Below are positions 54,593-62,999 of a DNA stretch of 64,000 nucleotides, one piece after another. How positions within the stretch are numbered: position 1 is the stretch's first letter; each line of letters opens with the position of its first letter. The notes under the pieces were generated by a model. It did no database searches. It saw only the letters and a program-made list of their open reading frames with translations, and was not told the DNA's origin. Origin of the DNA: Streptomyces cylindrosporus (GTDB lineage Bacteria > Actinomycetota > Actinomycetes > Streptomycetales > Streptomycetaceae); contig NZ_JALDAY010000005.1 of NCBI RefSeq assembly GCF_022698165.1, positions 186,001 to 250,000 of the forward strand, read 5' to 3'. The position numbers were made by a program, and so were the translations under genes.

Positions 54593-56710
54593 CTACGCCG
54601 TGCCGAGCGAGCGCCGGAGGAAGTCCACCTGGAGCAGCAGCAGGTTCTCCGCGACCTGTTCCTGTGGCGTCATGTGGGTCACCCCGGACAGTGGCAGCAC
54701 CTCGTGCGGGCGGCCCGCGGCCAGCAGCGCGGAGGACAGTCGTAGGGCGTGCGCGACGACCACGTTGTCGTCCGCGAGGCCGTGCACGATCATCAGCGGC
54801 CGGTGTGGCTCGGCCGGGTCCGACAGCCCCTCGTCGGTGACGAGCGAGCTCTTCGCGTACGCCTCCGGTTCCGCGCCCGGGTCGCCCAGGTACCGCTCCG
54901 TGTAGTGCGTGTCGTACAGCCGCCAGTCGGTGACCGGCGCGCCCGCGATGCCCGCGTGGAAGACGTCCGGCCGGCGCAGCACCGCGAGGCCCGCCAGCCA
55001 GCCGCCGTACGACCAGCCGCGGATCGCCACCCGGGACAGGTCCAGGGGGTGCGTCTTCGCGAGGTCCTGGAGGGCCTCGATCTGGTCGTCCAGGGAGGCG
55101 GTGAAGTCCCGGTGGACGCCCTTCTCCCAGGCGGGGGAGCGCCCAGGGGTGCCCCGCCCGTCGGCGACGATCACCGCGAAGCCCTGGTCGGCGAACCACT
55201 GCGAGGTCAGATGCGCGTTGTGCGCGGCGACCACGCGCTGCCCGTGCGGACCGCCGTACGGGTCGAGGAGCACCGGCAGCGAGGTGTCACCGGCGTAGTC
55301 ACGTGGCAAGAGCACGGCGCACGGGATTCGCCGTGCGCCCCCTTCGGTGAGTGTCACGCGCGGGGACAAACCGGGATCTTCGGCGTACGAGGCGACGGTC
55401 GCGATCTGCTTGCCGTCCCGCAGCACCTGCACCCGGGCGCCGGGCGGGTCCAGGGCGGCGGAGACCAGCACGGTCACGCCCCCGGCGCGCACCGCGGAAT
55501 GCACGCCGGGCTCCTGCGACACGCGCTCCAGGCCGAGCTCGTTGACCCGGTAGACGTGCACCTCGCCGATTTCCGGATGCTCGGCCTCCGCGCCGGCCGA
55601 GGCCGAGACCAGTACGTCGGCGTCGCTCACGTCCAGCACCGCCCGGACGTGCAACTGCGGTCCCGTGAGCGGCCGTTCACCCACCGCGAGCACCCGCGCG
55701 CCGCCCTCGTCCGCGACCCGCACGAGCCGCCCCGAAGGGCTCCAGCAGGGCACCCCGGCGAAAAGATCCAGCCAAACTGGATCTTCGTCCGCGTGCACCA
55801 GGCGGGTTGCCCCGGTGTCCGGGTCCACGGCCAGGAACAGCTGGCTGCGCTGGTCGCGCGCCTGTACGAGCAGCAACGGCGCCCCCGCTTCTGACCAGTG
55901 CGCATGCGCCAGATACGGATAGCGGGCCCAGTCCCAGACGACCTCCGTGCGCGACCCGTCCAGGCCCATGACGAACAGCCGGACGTCCGCGTTGTCGGTG
56001 CCGGCCGCCGGATAGGCGACGTGCTGTGGGTCACGTTCCGGCTGCGCGGGATCCGAGATCCACCACCGCCGTACCGGCGTGTCGTCCACGCGCGCGACCA
56101 GCAGCCGGTCCGACGCCGGGGACCACCAGAAGCCCCGCGAACGGCCCATCTCCTCGGCCGCGATGAACTCGGCCAGTCCATAGGTGACCTCGGCCGACTC
56201 CGGCTCCGCGAGCGCCCGTTCGCCCTCGCCCTCGGCGCCCACCACGCGCAGGGCGCCCTGTGCGACGTACGCGATGTGCCGGCCGTCGGGGGAGGGGCGG
56301 GGGTCGATCACCGGTCCGGGGACCGGGAGTTCACGTGCCGTGCCGGCCCGCAGCTCGGCCGTGAAAAGCCGCCCTGACAAGGCGAAAGAGGCCAACTCCA
56401 CGGCCGCGTCGGTGGCGTAGCCGACGATGCCGGCGCCGCCCTCACGGCTGCGCTCGCGCCGCGCCCGCTCCTCGGGCGACAGGTCCTCCGAGCCGCCGCC
56501 GAGCAGGGCGCGCGGGTCGGCCGCCACGCGCTCCCCGCCGTCCGCCGTGTCGAGAACCCACAGGGAACTCGCCCTGTCCGTACCGGAGGTGGAGCGCAGG
56601 AACACGACACGGGCACCGTCGGGCGCCACGGCGAAAGCACGCGGCGCGCCGAGCGTGAAGCGCTGGGTGCGGGCGTGCCGGCGGGGGAAGGAGTCGGACG
56701 TCGTCGTCAT
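54593..56710 (-). CDS. S9-family prolyl oligopeptidase / dipeptidyl peptidase IV-like
   Basis: 705 residues. N-terminal seven- or eight-bladed propeller (about 20-450) with a DPP-IV-like segment AEEMGRSRGFWWSP, and a C-terminal alpha/beta hydrolase. Catalytic triad: Ser567 in GWSYGGW, Asp in HGLADDNV and His in SGVTHMTP. No signal peptide, so it probably trims peptides in the cytoplasm, for example proline-containing ones brought in by the neighbouring transporters (inference). ATG 56710. Confidence 0.93.
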   Translation of the reverse strand: MTTTSDSFPRRHARTQRFTLGAPRAFAVAPDGARVVFLRSTSGTDRASSLWVLDTADGGERVAADPRALLGGGSEDLSPEERARRERSREGGAGIVGYATDAAVELASFALSGRLFTAELRAGTARELPVPGPVIDPRPSPDGRHIAYVAQGALRVVGAEGEGERALAEPESAEVTYGLAEFIAAEEMGRSRGFWWSPASDRLLVARVDDTPVRRWWISDPAQPERDPQHVAYPAAGTDNADVRLFVMGLDGSRTEVVWDWARYPYLAHAHWSEAGAPLLLVQARDQRSQLFLAVDPDTGATRLVHADEDPVWLDLFAGVPCWSPSGRLVRVADEGGARVLAVGERPLTGPQLHVRAVLDVSDADVLVSASAGAEAEHPEIGEVHVYRVNELGLERVSQEPGVHSAVRAGGVTVLVSAALDPPGARVQVLRDGKQIATVASYAEDPGLSPRVTLTEGGARRIPCAVLLPRDYAGDTSLPVLLDPYGGPHGQRVVAAHNAHLTSQWFADQGFAVIVADGRGTPGRSPAWEKGVHRDFTASLDDQIEALQDLAKTHPLDLSRVAIRGWSYGGWLAGLAVLRRPDVFHAGIAGAPVTDWRLYDTHYTERYLGDPGAEPEAYAKSSLVTDEGLSDPAEPHRPLMIVHGLADDNVVVAHALRLSSALLAAGRPHEVLPLSGVTHMTPQEQVAENLLLLQVDFLRRSLGTA

Positions 56711-56898
56711 GCCCCGACCATATTGGCCATGCGCCCCCTTGTGCGGCCGTGCGCCGACCGATGCGCACGTACGGATAGTTATGATCACTAGCGCATAGTG
56801 GGTATGAACCTGCTGGTCCTTGTGGATTTATCTGCACGGACTTTTCTGCCCCTTGGTCCGACCCCCGCGCTCCTGTGGATCTTTGGAGGTGAGCCGCC

Positions 56899-57093
56899 GT
56901 GGCACTCTCGATTTCGGCGGTGGTGCTGCTGGCGATCGTCGTCTTCCTACTGGTCAAGAAGTCCGGGCTGAAGGGCGGGCACGCGGTCGTCTGCATCCTT
57001 CTCGGGTTCTATCTCGCCTCCTCGACTGTCGCGCCCACCATCAACGACCTGACGACGAACATCGCGAGCATGATCGGCAGCATCAAGTTCTGA
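56899..57093 (+). CDS. Small conserved membrane protein, function unknown
   Basis: 64 residues with two hydrophobic helices (SISAVVLLAIVVFLLV and HAVVCILLGFYLAS) and a short polar C-terminus (TNIASMIGSIKF). GTG start with a near-perfect ribosome site GGAGGTGA 6 bp upstream, which shows real expression in spite of the size. Not recognised as a holin or toxin. It is just upstream of mshB. Confidence 0.8.
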   Translation: MALSISAVVLLAIVVFLLVKKSGLKGGHAVVCILLGFYLASSTVAPTINDLTTNIASMIGSIKF

Positions 57094-57139
57094 CCGGGGC
57101 TGCGCCGCGCTGTCAGTGGCGCCTCGTAGGGTGGGCTCC

Positions 57140-58000
57140 ATGACGGAACCCACCCGGCGTCTGCTGCTGGTGCACGCGCACCCGGACGACGAGTCGATCA
57201 ACAACGGCGCGACCATGGCCAGGTACGCGGCCGAGGGTGCCCGCGTGACCCTGGTCACCTGCACGCTCGGCGAGCGCGGCGAGGTCATCCCGCCCGAGCT
57301 GCGCCACCTCACCGGCGCCGCGCTGGGCGAGCACCGGCTGCGCGAGCTCACCGCCGCCATGGCCGAGCTCGGCGTCGAGGACTTCCGTCTGCTCGGCGGC
57401 CCGGGCCACTACACGGACTCCGGAATGATGGGCCTGCCGGACAACGAGGACCCGGCCTGCTTCTGGCAGGCCGACGTGGAGGAGGCGGCCGGCCGGCTCG
57501 CCGAGGTGATCCTGGAGGTACGCCCCCAGGTCCTCGTCACGTACGACGACAACGGCGGCTACGGCCACCCCGACCACATCCAGGCCCACCGCGTCGCCAT
57601 GCGCGCCGCCGAGCTGGCCGCGGAGCGGGGCTGGGAGATCCCCAAGGTCTACTGGAACCGCGTGCCCAGGTCCGTCGGAGAAGCCGCCTTCGCCCGGCTT
57701 GAGGGCGACTTGTCCGCTCTGCCCTTCTCCAAGGCCGGCGCCCTCGACGACGTGCCGGGCGTCGTGGCCGACGAGCGCGTCACCACCGAGATCGACGGCA
57801 CCGCGTACGCCGGGGCCAAAGCGGCCGCCATGCGGGCGCACGCGACGCAGATCGAGGTCGCCCAGCCGTACTTCGCGCTCTCGAACGAGCTCGCACAACC
57901 CCTCTTCACCACCGAGTACTACGAGTTGGTGCGCGGGCGGGCCGGGGCCCCGAGAGAGAACGACCTGTTCGCCGGGCTCGGCGCCGGGGAGGCGTCGTGA
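57140..58000 (+). CDS. mshB: N-acetyl-1-D-myo-inositol-2-amino-2-deoxy-alpha-D-glucopyranoside deacetylase
   Basis: 286 residues of the LmbE/PIG-L deacetylase family. Zinc motif HAHPDDE (residues 12-18) and the second metal His in YGHPDHIQAH. The overall sequence (GERGEVIPPELRHL, GGPGHYTDSGMMG, YDDNGGYGHPDH) fits MshB, the second step of mycothiol synthesis, rather than Mca. It makes GlcN-Ins in the cytoplasm. Its stop overlaps the next GTG (GTGA), so the two are coupled. Confidence 0.94.
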   Translation: MTEPTRRLLLVHAHPDDESINNGATMARYAAEGARVTLVTCTLGERGEVIPPELRHLTGAALGEHRLRELTAAMAELGVEDFRLLGGPGHYTDSGMMGLPDNEDPACFWQADVEEAAGRLAEVILEVRPQVLVTYDDNGGYGHPDHIQAHRVAMRAAELAAERGWEIPKVYWNRVPRSVGEAAFARLEGDLSALPFSKAGALDDVPGVVADERVTTEIDGTAYAGAKAAAMRAHATQIEVAQPYFALSNELAQPLFTTEYYELVRGRAGAPRENDLFAGLGAGEAS

Positions 58001-58407
58001 ACGAGCGCGGTTCCCTGCTCGCCCAGCCGTTGCAGCGGCCCTCCGCCGGGCGGACGCTGCTGTATGTGGCCCTCTTCGTGCTCGGCGCGGTCGTGGGCGC
58101 CGCCGGCTCCCTCGTGCAGGCCGGCTGGTTCCCCGGCGGGCTGCTGCTCGCGCTCGCCGGTGAGGCCGGACTCTGCCTCGGCGGGGCGCGGGCCACCGGC
58201 AGCCGGGGCGGGGCCGTGGCGCCCGCGGCCGGCTGGATGATCGCCGTCATCCTGCTCACCGCGAGCAGACCCGAAGGGGACTTCCTCTTCGGTGCGGGAG
58301 GGGGCTCGTACCTCTTCCTCCTCGGAGGGATGGCCGTCGCTGTGATCTGCGCCACCCTTGGTCAGGGGCGGCAACCGGTCGGTCGTGACGTCCGACTTGG
58401 CAAGTGA
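57997..58407 (+). CDS. DUF6113-like membrane protein coupled to mshB
   Basis: 136 residues with four hydrophobic helices (TLLYVALFVLGAVVG, GGLLLALAGEAGL, APAAGWMIAVILLTA, YLFLLGGMAVAVI). No known function; in actinobacteria this type is often located immediately downstream of mshB. Translational coupling suggests a link to thiol metabolism, but no evidence of mechanism is present. Confidence 0.82.
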   Translation: MNERGSLLAQPLQRPSAGRTLLYVALFVLGAVVGAAGSLVQAGWFPGGLLLALAGEAGLCLGGARATGSRGGAVAPAAGWMIAVILLTASRPEGDFLFGAGGGSYLFLLGGMAVAVICATLGQGRQPVGRDVRLGK

Positions 58408-58566
58408 CGTACCACTTCGCCGTTAAGGGCGCGTGCAAGTGCCGTGTGGGTTTCCCCGGCGGTCGTGGGATACGCGCCAGAAGTGGCCAGTATGGTGGTG
58501 CGCGCCGCCGAGCCGCCCGCGTGTTCAGGTCGTGTCGGGCGGCGGAGCCAACCGGGAGAACCTGCC

Positions 58567-61191
58567 TTGAGTCGTGAAACTGACACTCCGTCCTCCGGGC
58601 CCAACGGGCACGGCGGGGCCGCATACCCCTCCGGCACGCCGCCGTACGGGACCCCCACGGCTTCCGACGCCGGTACGGATGCGGGCCGTTCGGCCGCGCA
58701 GCCGGAGGAGCGCAAGACCGAGACCACGCTGACGACCCGTATCCGGATCAACATCCCCGGGTCGCGGCCCATTCCGCCGGTCGTCGTGCGGACGCCCGTC
58801 GCGGGCACCGAGAGCCCCGCCGAGGAGACCGGCGAGACCGAGCTTCCGGCAGCGGGCCCGGCCACGGGCACCGTCGAGCCGCCCGCCGAGCCGGGCCAGC
58901 CGGCCGAGAAGCAGAGCGACTGGTTCGCCCCGCGCAAGTCCGGCCCCGCCAAGGGCGGTCAGGGCGGCGGCGCCACCAACGGGGCCGGTCTGCCGGGCGG
59001 TTCGGGTGCGGGCGCGGGCGCGTCCGCGGCGGGTGCCGCTCCCGGCGGCGCGCGCCCGGGCGGCGGTACGGGTGCTCCCGCCGCTCCGCGTGCGGGCACT
59101 GGGCGTCCCGGTGGTGTGGTCGGCTCCATGAGCGTGCCGGGCGGCTCCCGGTCCGGCGGCGCGCGGCCGGGCGGCACGAACGGCGCGGGACTTCCCGGCG
59201 GAGCGACCGGCGGGCCCGTGGCCCCCGGGCACGGCGGCGGCACCGGCTCCTTCGACGTCACCGAGGCACTGGCCGCGGGACCGCTGGGCGGCGCGGGCGG
59301 TTCGCGCCCCGGCGGCGAGCCCCGCCGCGACGACCTGCCGTACTTCTCGGAGAACGATCGCGGCGGTCAGGACGGCCTCGGCGGGCAGAACGGCCAGGGT
59401 TCGCCGAACGGCCAAGGCGGCTATGGCGGCCCGGACACCTACGCCGGCCCGGACACCTACGGCGGCCCGAGCGGCGCGCACGACTTCAACGGCTCGGACC
59501 CCTACGCCGGTGCGAACGACTTCAACAGCCCGGACGGTTACGGCGGTCAGGGCGGCGCCAGCGGCTTCAACGGGCCGAACGGCCGCGGCGGCCAGGGCGG
59601 TTCGCAGGGCCCCGCGGGCCCGACGACCGGCCCGGTCACCGGCGACGGCCCGATGGTCCCGCCGATCGGCGCGGGCCCCGGCGGCATCGGCACGGGTCCC
59701 TCCGGCATCGGCGCGGGGCCCGGCGGACCCTCCGGTCCGGGCGCGGGTCCCCTCGGCCCCGGCAGCGGCACCGGCCCCCAGGGCCCGGGTTCCGGCCTGC
59801 GCGGCCCGGGCGCTAGCCCGCAGGGCTCCGGCAGCGGCCCCCTCGGCCCGGGCGCCGGCCGGCAGGCTCTCGGCGCCGGTCCCATGGGCCCCGGCACGGG
59901 CATCGGCACGGGCCCGCAGGGGCCCGGCACCGGCATCAACGCCGGCCCGCAGGGCCCCGGCGCGAGCCTCGGCCCCGGTGGCGGGCTCAGTGACGACACC
60001 GCGATCCTCACCCCGCAGAAGCCGGCCCCCGAGCCGGGCACGCAGGGCTACCCGGCTCCCGACAACGTCTCCGGGCACACCGTCACCAGCGGCATCCCCG
60101 TGGTGCCGCAGGGCTCCAACTCCCCGTTCGGTCCGGGCGCGTTCGGCCAGGACACCGACGCCGAGGCCCCGGGCCCGCACACGCCCCCGAAGCTGCCCGA
60201 CGCGCCCTCGCAGAACTCGTCGGCGTCCACCGCGCCCAAGAAGAAAAAGAAGGGCCGCAACAAGCTGGTCCTGCTCGGCGGTCTCGTGGTCGTCGCCGGC
60301 GTCGGTGCCTACGGCGCCGGGCTGCTGATGAACCACTCCGACGTGCCCAAGGGCACCACCGTCCTCGGCGTCGACATCGGCGGCGGCACCCGCGACGACG
60401 CGGTCAAGAAGCTCGACGCTGCCTTCGGCAAGAGCGTGAACAAGCCGCTGAAGCTCAAGGTCGGCGGCTCCACCGTCTCGCTCACGCCGGACCAGGCGGG
60501 CCTCCACTTCGACGAGCAGTCGACGGTCTCCGCGGCCGCGAAGAGCGACTACAACCCGATCTCCGTCATCGGTTCCCTGTTCGGGCAGCACCGCGTCGTC
60601 GAGCCGGACATGCCGGTCGACGAGGAGAAGCTCACCGCCGCCCTGCAGAGCGCGGCCGGCGGCTCCGGCTCGATGACCGAGGGCACGATCGAGTTCAAGT
60701 CCGGCAAGGCCGTCGCCGTCTACGGCAAGGCGGGCAAGGGCATCGACGCCGCCAAGTCGACCGAGGCGGTCGCGCAGGCGTACCGCACCCAGGTGGAGAC
60801 GGGCTCCACCGACCCGGTCGCGGTCGCCACCACGACCAAGCAGCCCACGATCACGAACGCCGAGGTCGACCGCGAGATGAAGGCCTTCGCGGAGCCGGCG
60901 ATGTCGGGGCTGGTGACGGTCAAGACGGACACGGGCATCTCGCTGCCGCTCAGTCCGCAGAACTCCCTGTGGAAGTTCCTCAGGGTCGAGGCGGTCAACG
61001 GCAAGCTCGTCGACAAGCCGGACCTCGTCGCGCTCAAGAAGCTCTACGGTGGCCAGTTCGACGGCGTCCTCATCACCCGCGCCACCGGCAAGAAGACCGC
61101 CGTCACCCCCCAGGACGTCTACGTCGCCCTGCGCCAGGCCCTGCTCAGCAAGACGAACCGGGTCGGCGTCATCGACACGAACCCCAGCTAG
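58567..61191 (+). CDS. Membrane protein with Gly/Pro-rich cytoplasmic tail and peptidoglycan-binding-like domain
   Basis: 874 residues from TTG 58567 (MSRETDTPSS, with GGGAGAA upstream). Residues 1-558 are low-complexity Gly/Pro/Ala/Asn sequence with GPG-x-G repeats; KKKKKGR near 558-564 marks the inside, one helix follows (KLVLLGGLVVVAGVGAYGAG), and the outer ~300 residues resemble a PG_binding_4/VanW-associated module (KGTTVLGVDIGGGTRDDAVK, VSLTPDQAGLHFDE). The type suggests a cell-wall-linked role, perhaps a scaffold with a phase-separating tail (speculative). Confidence 0.85.
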   Translation: MSRETDTPSSGPNGHGGAAYPSGTPPYGTPTASDAGTDAGRSAAQPEERKTETTLTTRIRINIPGSRPIPPVVVRTPVAGTESPAEETGETELPAAGPATGTVEPPAEPGQPAEKQSDWFAPRKSGPAKGGQGGGATNGAGLPGGSGAGAGASAAGAAPGGARPGGGTGAPAAPRAGTGRPGGVVGSMSVPGGSRSGGARPGGTNGAGLPGGATGGPVAPGHGGGTGSFDVTEALAAGPLGGAGGSRPGGEPRRDDLPYFSENDRGGQDGLGGQNGQGSPNGQGGYGGPDTYAGPDTYGGPSGAHDFNGSDPYAGANDFNSPDGYGGQGGASGFNGPNGRGGQGGSQGPAGPTTGPVTGDGPMVPPIGAGPGGIGTGPSGIGAGPGGPSGPGAGPLGPGSGTGPQGPGSGLRGPGASPQGSGSGPLGPGAGRQALGAGPMGPGTGIGTGPQGPGTGINAGPQGPGASLGPGGGLSDDTAILTPQKPAPEPGTQGYPAPDNVSGHTVTSGIPVVPQGSNSPFGPGAFGQDTDAEAPGPHTPPKLPDAPSQNSSASTAPKKKKKGRNKLVLLGGLVVVAGVGAYGAGLLMNHSDVPKGTTVLGVDIGGGTRDDAVKKLDAAFGKSVNKPLKLKVGGSTVSLTPDQAGLHFDEQSTVSAAAKSDYNPISVIGSLFGQHRVVEPDMPVDEEKLTAALQSAAGGSGSMTEGTIEFKSGKAVAVYGKAGKGIDAAKSTEAVAQAYRTQVETGSTDPVAVATTTKQPTITNAEVDREMKAFAEPAMSGLVTVKTDTGISLPLSPQNSLWKFLRVEAVNGKLVDKPDLVALKKLYGGQFDGVLITRATGKKTAVTPQDVYVALRQALLSKTNRVGVIDTNPS
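59640..59999 (+). repeat. Tandem GPG-type coding repeat
   Basis: Inside the large membrane-protein gene the DNA repeats short GGC/CCC/GGT-rich units encoding GPGGxG, GPQGPG and similar; earlier, GPDTYAGPDTYGGP is a direct repeat near 59427-59468. Likely length-variable between strains. Confidence 0.8.
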
Positions 61192-61207
61192 CGGAGCCCG
61201 ACCTCAG

Positions 61208-61241
61208 CAGGGGGCACCCGGCACGCGCCGGGTGCCCCCTG
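61208..61241. terminator. Terminator hairpin after the large membrane-protein gene
   Basis: Perfect 15-bp stem (CAGGGGGCACCCGGC / GCCGGGTGCCCCCTG) with a 4-base loop, 16 bp after the stop. Confidence 0.93.
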
Positions 61242-61249
61242 GTCGTCGT

Positions 61250-61263
61250 ATGACATCTGTCAT
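61250..61263. promoter_or_regulatory. Palindromic operator candidate ATGACATCTGTCAT
   Basis: 6-bp arms ATGACA/TGTCAT around TC, 60 bp upstream of an ABC exporter operon that includes a DesK-type kinase. A NarL/LuxR-type response regulator dimer is the likely reader (inference). Confidence 0.6.
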
Positions 61264-61323
61264 CCGCCACTCAGGACCGCCGACACTGCCGTCCGTACGG
61301 CCGTCGCAGCCACGATGGATCAC

Positions 61324-62271
61324 ATGACGACGACAGCGACAGCCACCACCCCGGTGGTCGGCTTCGACCAGGTGAGCAAGACCTACGGGAGCGTACGGGC
61401 CGTGGACGGGCTGTCGCTCGCCCTGCACCCGGGGGAGACCGTGGCCCTGCTGGGCCCCAACGGTGCCGGCAAGTCGACCACCCTCGACCTCCTCCTCGGC
61501 CTGCGCAACGCCGACAGCGGCACGGTCCGCGTCTTCGGCACCAGCCCCCGCGAGGCCATCGTGAACGGCCGGGTCGGCGCCATGCTGCAGAGCGGCGGCC
61601 TGATGGACGAGGTCACCGTCGCCGAGCTGGTCAAGCTCGCCTGCGATCTGCACCCGAAGCCGTACAAGGTGGCCGACGTGCTGGCCCGAGCGAGCCTCAC
61701 CCAGATCGCCGACCGCAAGGTCAACAAGCTCTCCGGCGGCCAGGCCCAGCGGGTCCGCTTCGCGCTCGCCACGGCCGGCGACAGCGACCTGATCGTCCTG
61801 GACGAGCCGACCACCGGCATGGACGTCTCCGCCCGCCAGGCCTTCTGGGCCACCATGCGCGAGCAGGCCGACCAGGGGCGGACCGTCCTGTTCGCCACGC
61901 ACTACCTGGAGGAGGCCGACGCGATCGCCGACCGCGTGCTGGTGCTGCACCGGGGGCGGCTGCTCGCGGACGGCACGGCGGCCGAGATCAAGGCGAAGGC
62001 GGGTGCGCGGCGGGTGTCGTTCGACCTGGAGGGCGAGATCGACGAGGCGCCTCTCCGGAACCTCCCCTTCCTCACCTCCATCACTGTGTCCAAAAGCGGC
62101 TCCGCCGCGGGTTCGAGTCAGACCATCCGCATCCAGTCCACCGACGCCGACGCGACCGTGCACGCCCTCTACGGCCTCGGCGTCTACCCCCGCAACCTCG
62201 AAGTCGCCGGGCTCGGCCTGGAGCAGGCCTTCGTCGCCATCACCGCCGCCGAGGAGGCCAGGCAGTCATGA
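61324..62271 (+). CDS. ABC exporter ATP-binding protein
   Basis: 315 residues from ATG 61324; an in-frame ATG at 61315 is possible. Walker A GPNGAGKST, signature LSGGQAQR, Walker B LIVLDEPTTGMD, switch His in FATHYLEEAD, of the drug/antibiotic-exporter (DrrA/CcmA-like) class. The C-terminal ~90 residues vary and may bind the permease. It overlaps the permease gene (ATGA, 62268-62271). Confidence 0.95.
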   Translation: MTTTATATTPVVGFDQVSKTYGSVRAVDGLSLALHPGETVALLGPNGAGKSTTLDLLLGLRNADSGTVRVFGTSPREAIVNGRVGAMLQSGGLMDEVTVAELVKLACDLHPKPYKVADVLARASLTQIADRKVNKLSGGQAQRVRFALATAGDSDLIVLDEPTTGMDVSARQAFWATMREQADQGRTVLFATHYLEEADAIADRVLVLHRGRLLADGTAAEIKAKAGARRVSFDLEGEIDEAPLRNLPFLTSITVSKSGSAAGSSQTIRIQSTDADATVHALYGLGVYPRNLEVAGLGLEQAFVAITAAEEARQS

Positions 62272-62999
62272 ACAGTCTCATCAAGCTGGAACTCACCCGC
62301 GCCCTGCGCAACCGCAAGTTTCTGTTCTTCTCGGTGATCTACCCGTCGGTGATCTTCCTGCTCGTCTCCAACCAGACGGGCAACGTCGACGGCAGCGGCC
62401 TGAGCGTCGCCAAGTACGTCATGGTCTCCATGGCCTCCTTCGGCGCGCTGACCGCCGTCCTGATGGGCAACAGCGAGCGCATCGCCAAGGAGCGGGAGGG
62501 CGGCTGGGTACGGCAGCTGCGGCTGACCACGCTGCCCGGACGCGGTTATGTCCTCGCCAAGACCGCGAGCGCGGCCGTGGTGAGCCTGCCGTCCATCGTG
62601 GTCGTCTTCCTGGTCGCCGCCGCCGTGAAGGACGTACGACTGGACGCCTGGCAGTGGGTCGCCCTCACGGGCGCGATCTGGGCGGGCAGCTTCGTCTTCG
62701 CCGCCCTCGGCGTCGCCATCGGCTACCTCGCCTCCGGGGACGCGGTCCGCCCGATCACGATGATCGTCTACTTCGGCCTGTCGATCCTCGGCGGCCTGTG
62801 GATGCCGTCCTCGTCCTTCCCGTCCTGGCTGCAGGACATCGCCAAGTGGCTGCCCACGCACGCGTACGCTGCCCTCGGACGGGCCATCGAGCAGAGCCAG
62901 GCCCCCCACGCCCAGGACATCGCCATCCTCGTCGCCTTCTTCCTGCTCTTCGCGGGCGGCGCGGCCTGGCTGTACCGGAAGGACACGCTGAAGGCGTGA
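62268..62999 (+). CDS. ABC-2 type exporter permease
   Basis: 243 residues with six membrane helices (FFSVIYPSVIFLLVSN, VMVSMASFGALTAVLMG, LPSIVVVFLVAAAV and others) and the ABC-2 pattern SGDAVRPITMIVYFGLSIL…LPTHAYAALGR. Works with the ATPase to move an unknown lipid, drug or peptide outward. It is coupled to the kinase gene (GTGA, 62996-62999). Confidence 0.93.
   Translation: MNSLIKLELTRALRNRKFLFFSVIYPSVIFLLVSNQTGNVDGSGLSVAKYVMVSMASFGALTAVLMGNSERIAKEREGGWVRQLRLTTLPGRGYVLAKTASAAVVSLPSIVVVFLVAAAVKDVRLDAWQWVALTGAIWAGSFVFAALGVAIGYLASGDAVRPITMIVYFGLSILGGLWMPSSSFPSWLQDIAKWLPTHAYAALGRAIEQSQAPHAQDIAILVAFFLLFAGGAAWLYRKDTLKA

Noticed and set aside
59640..59999. Regular repeats that could look like a CRISPR array
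   Set aside because: They are short in-frame coding repeats of Gly/Pro codons without constant repeats and unique spacers.
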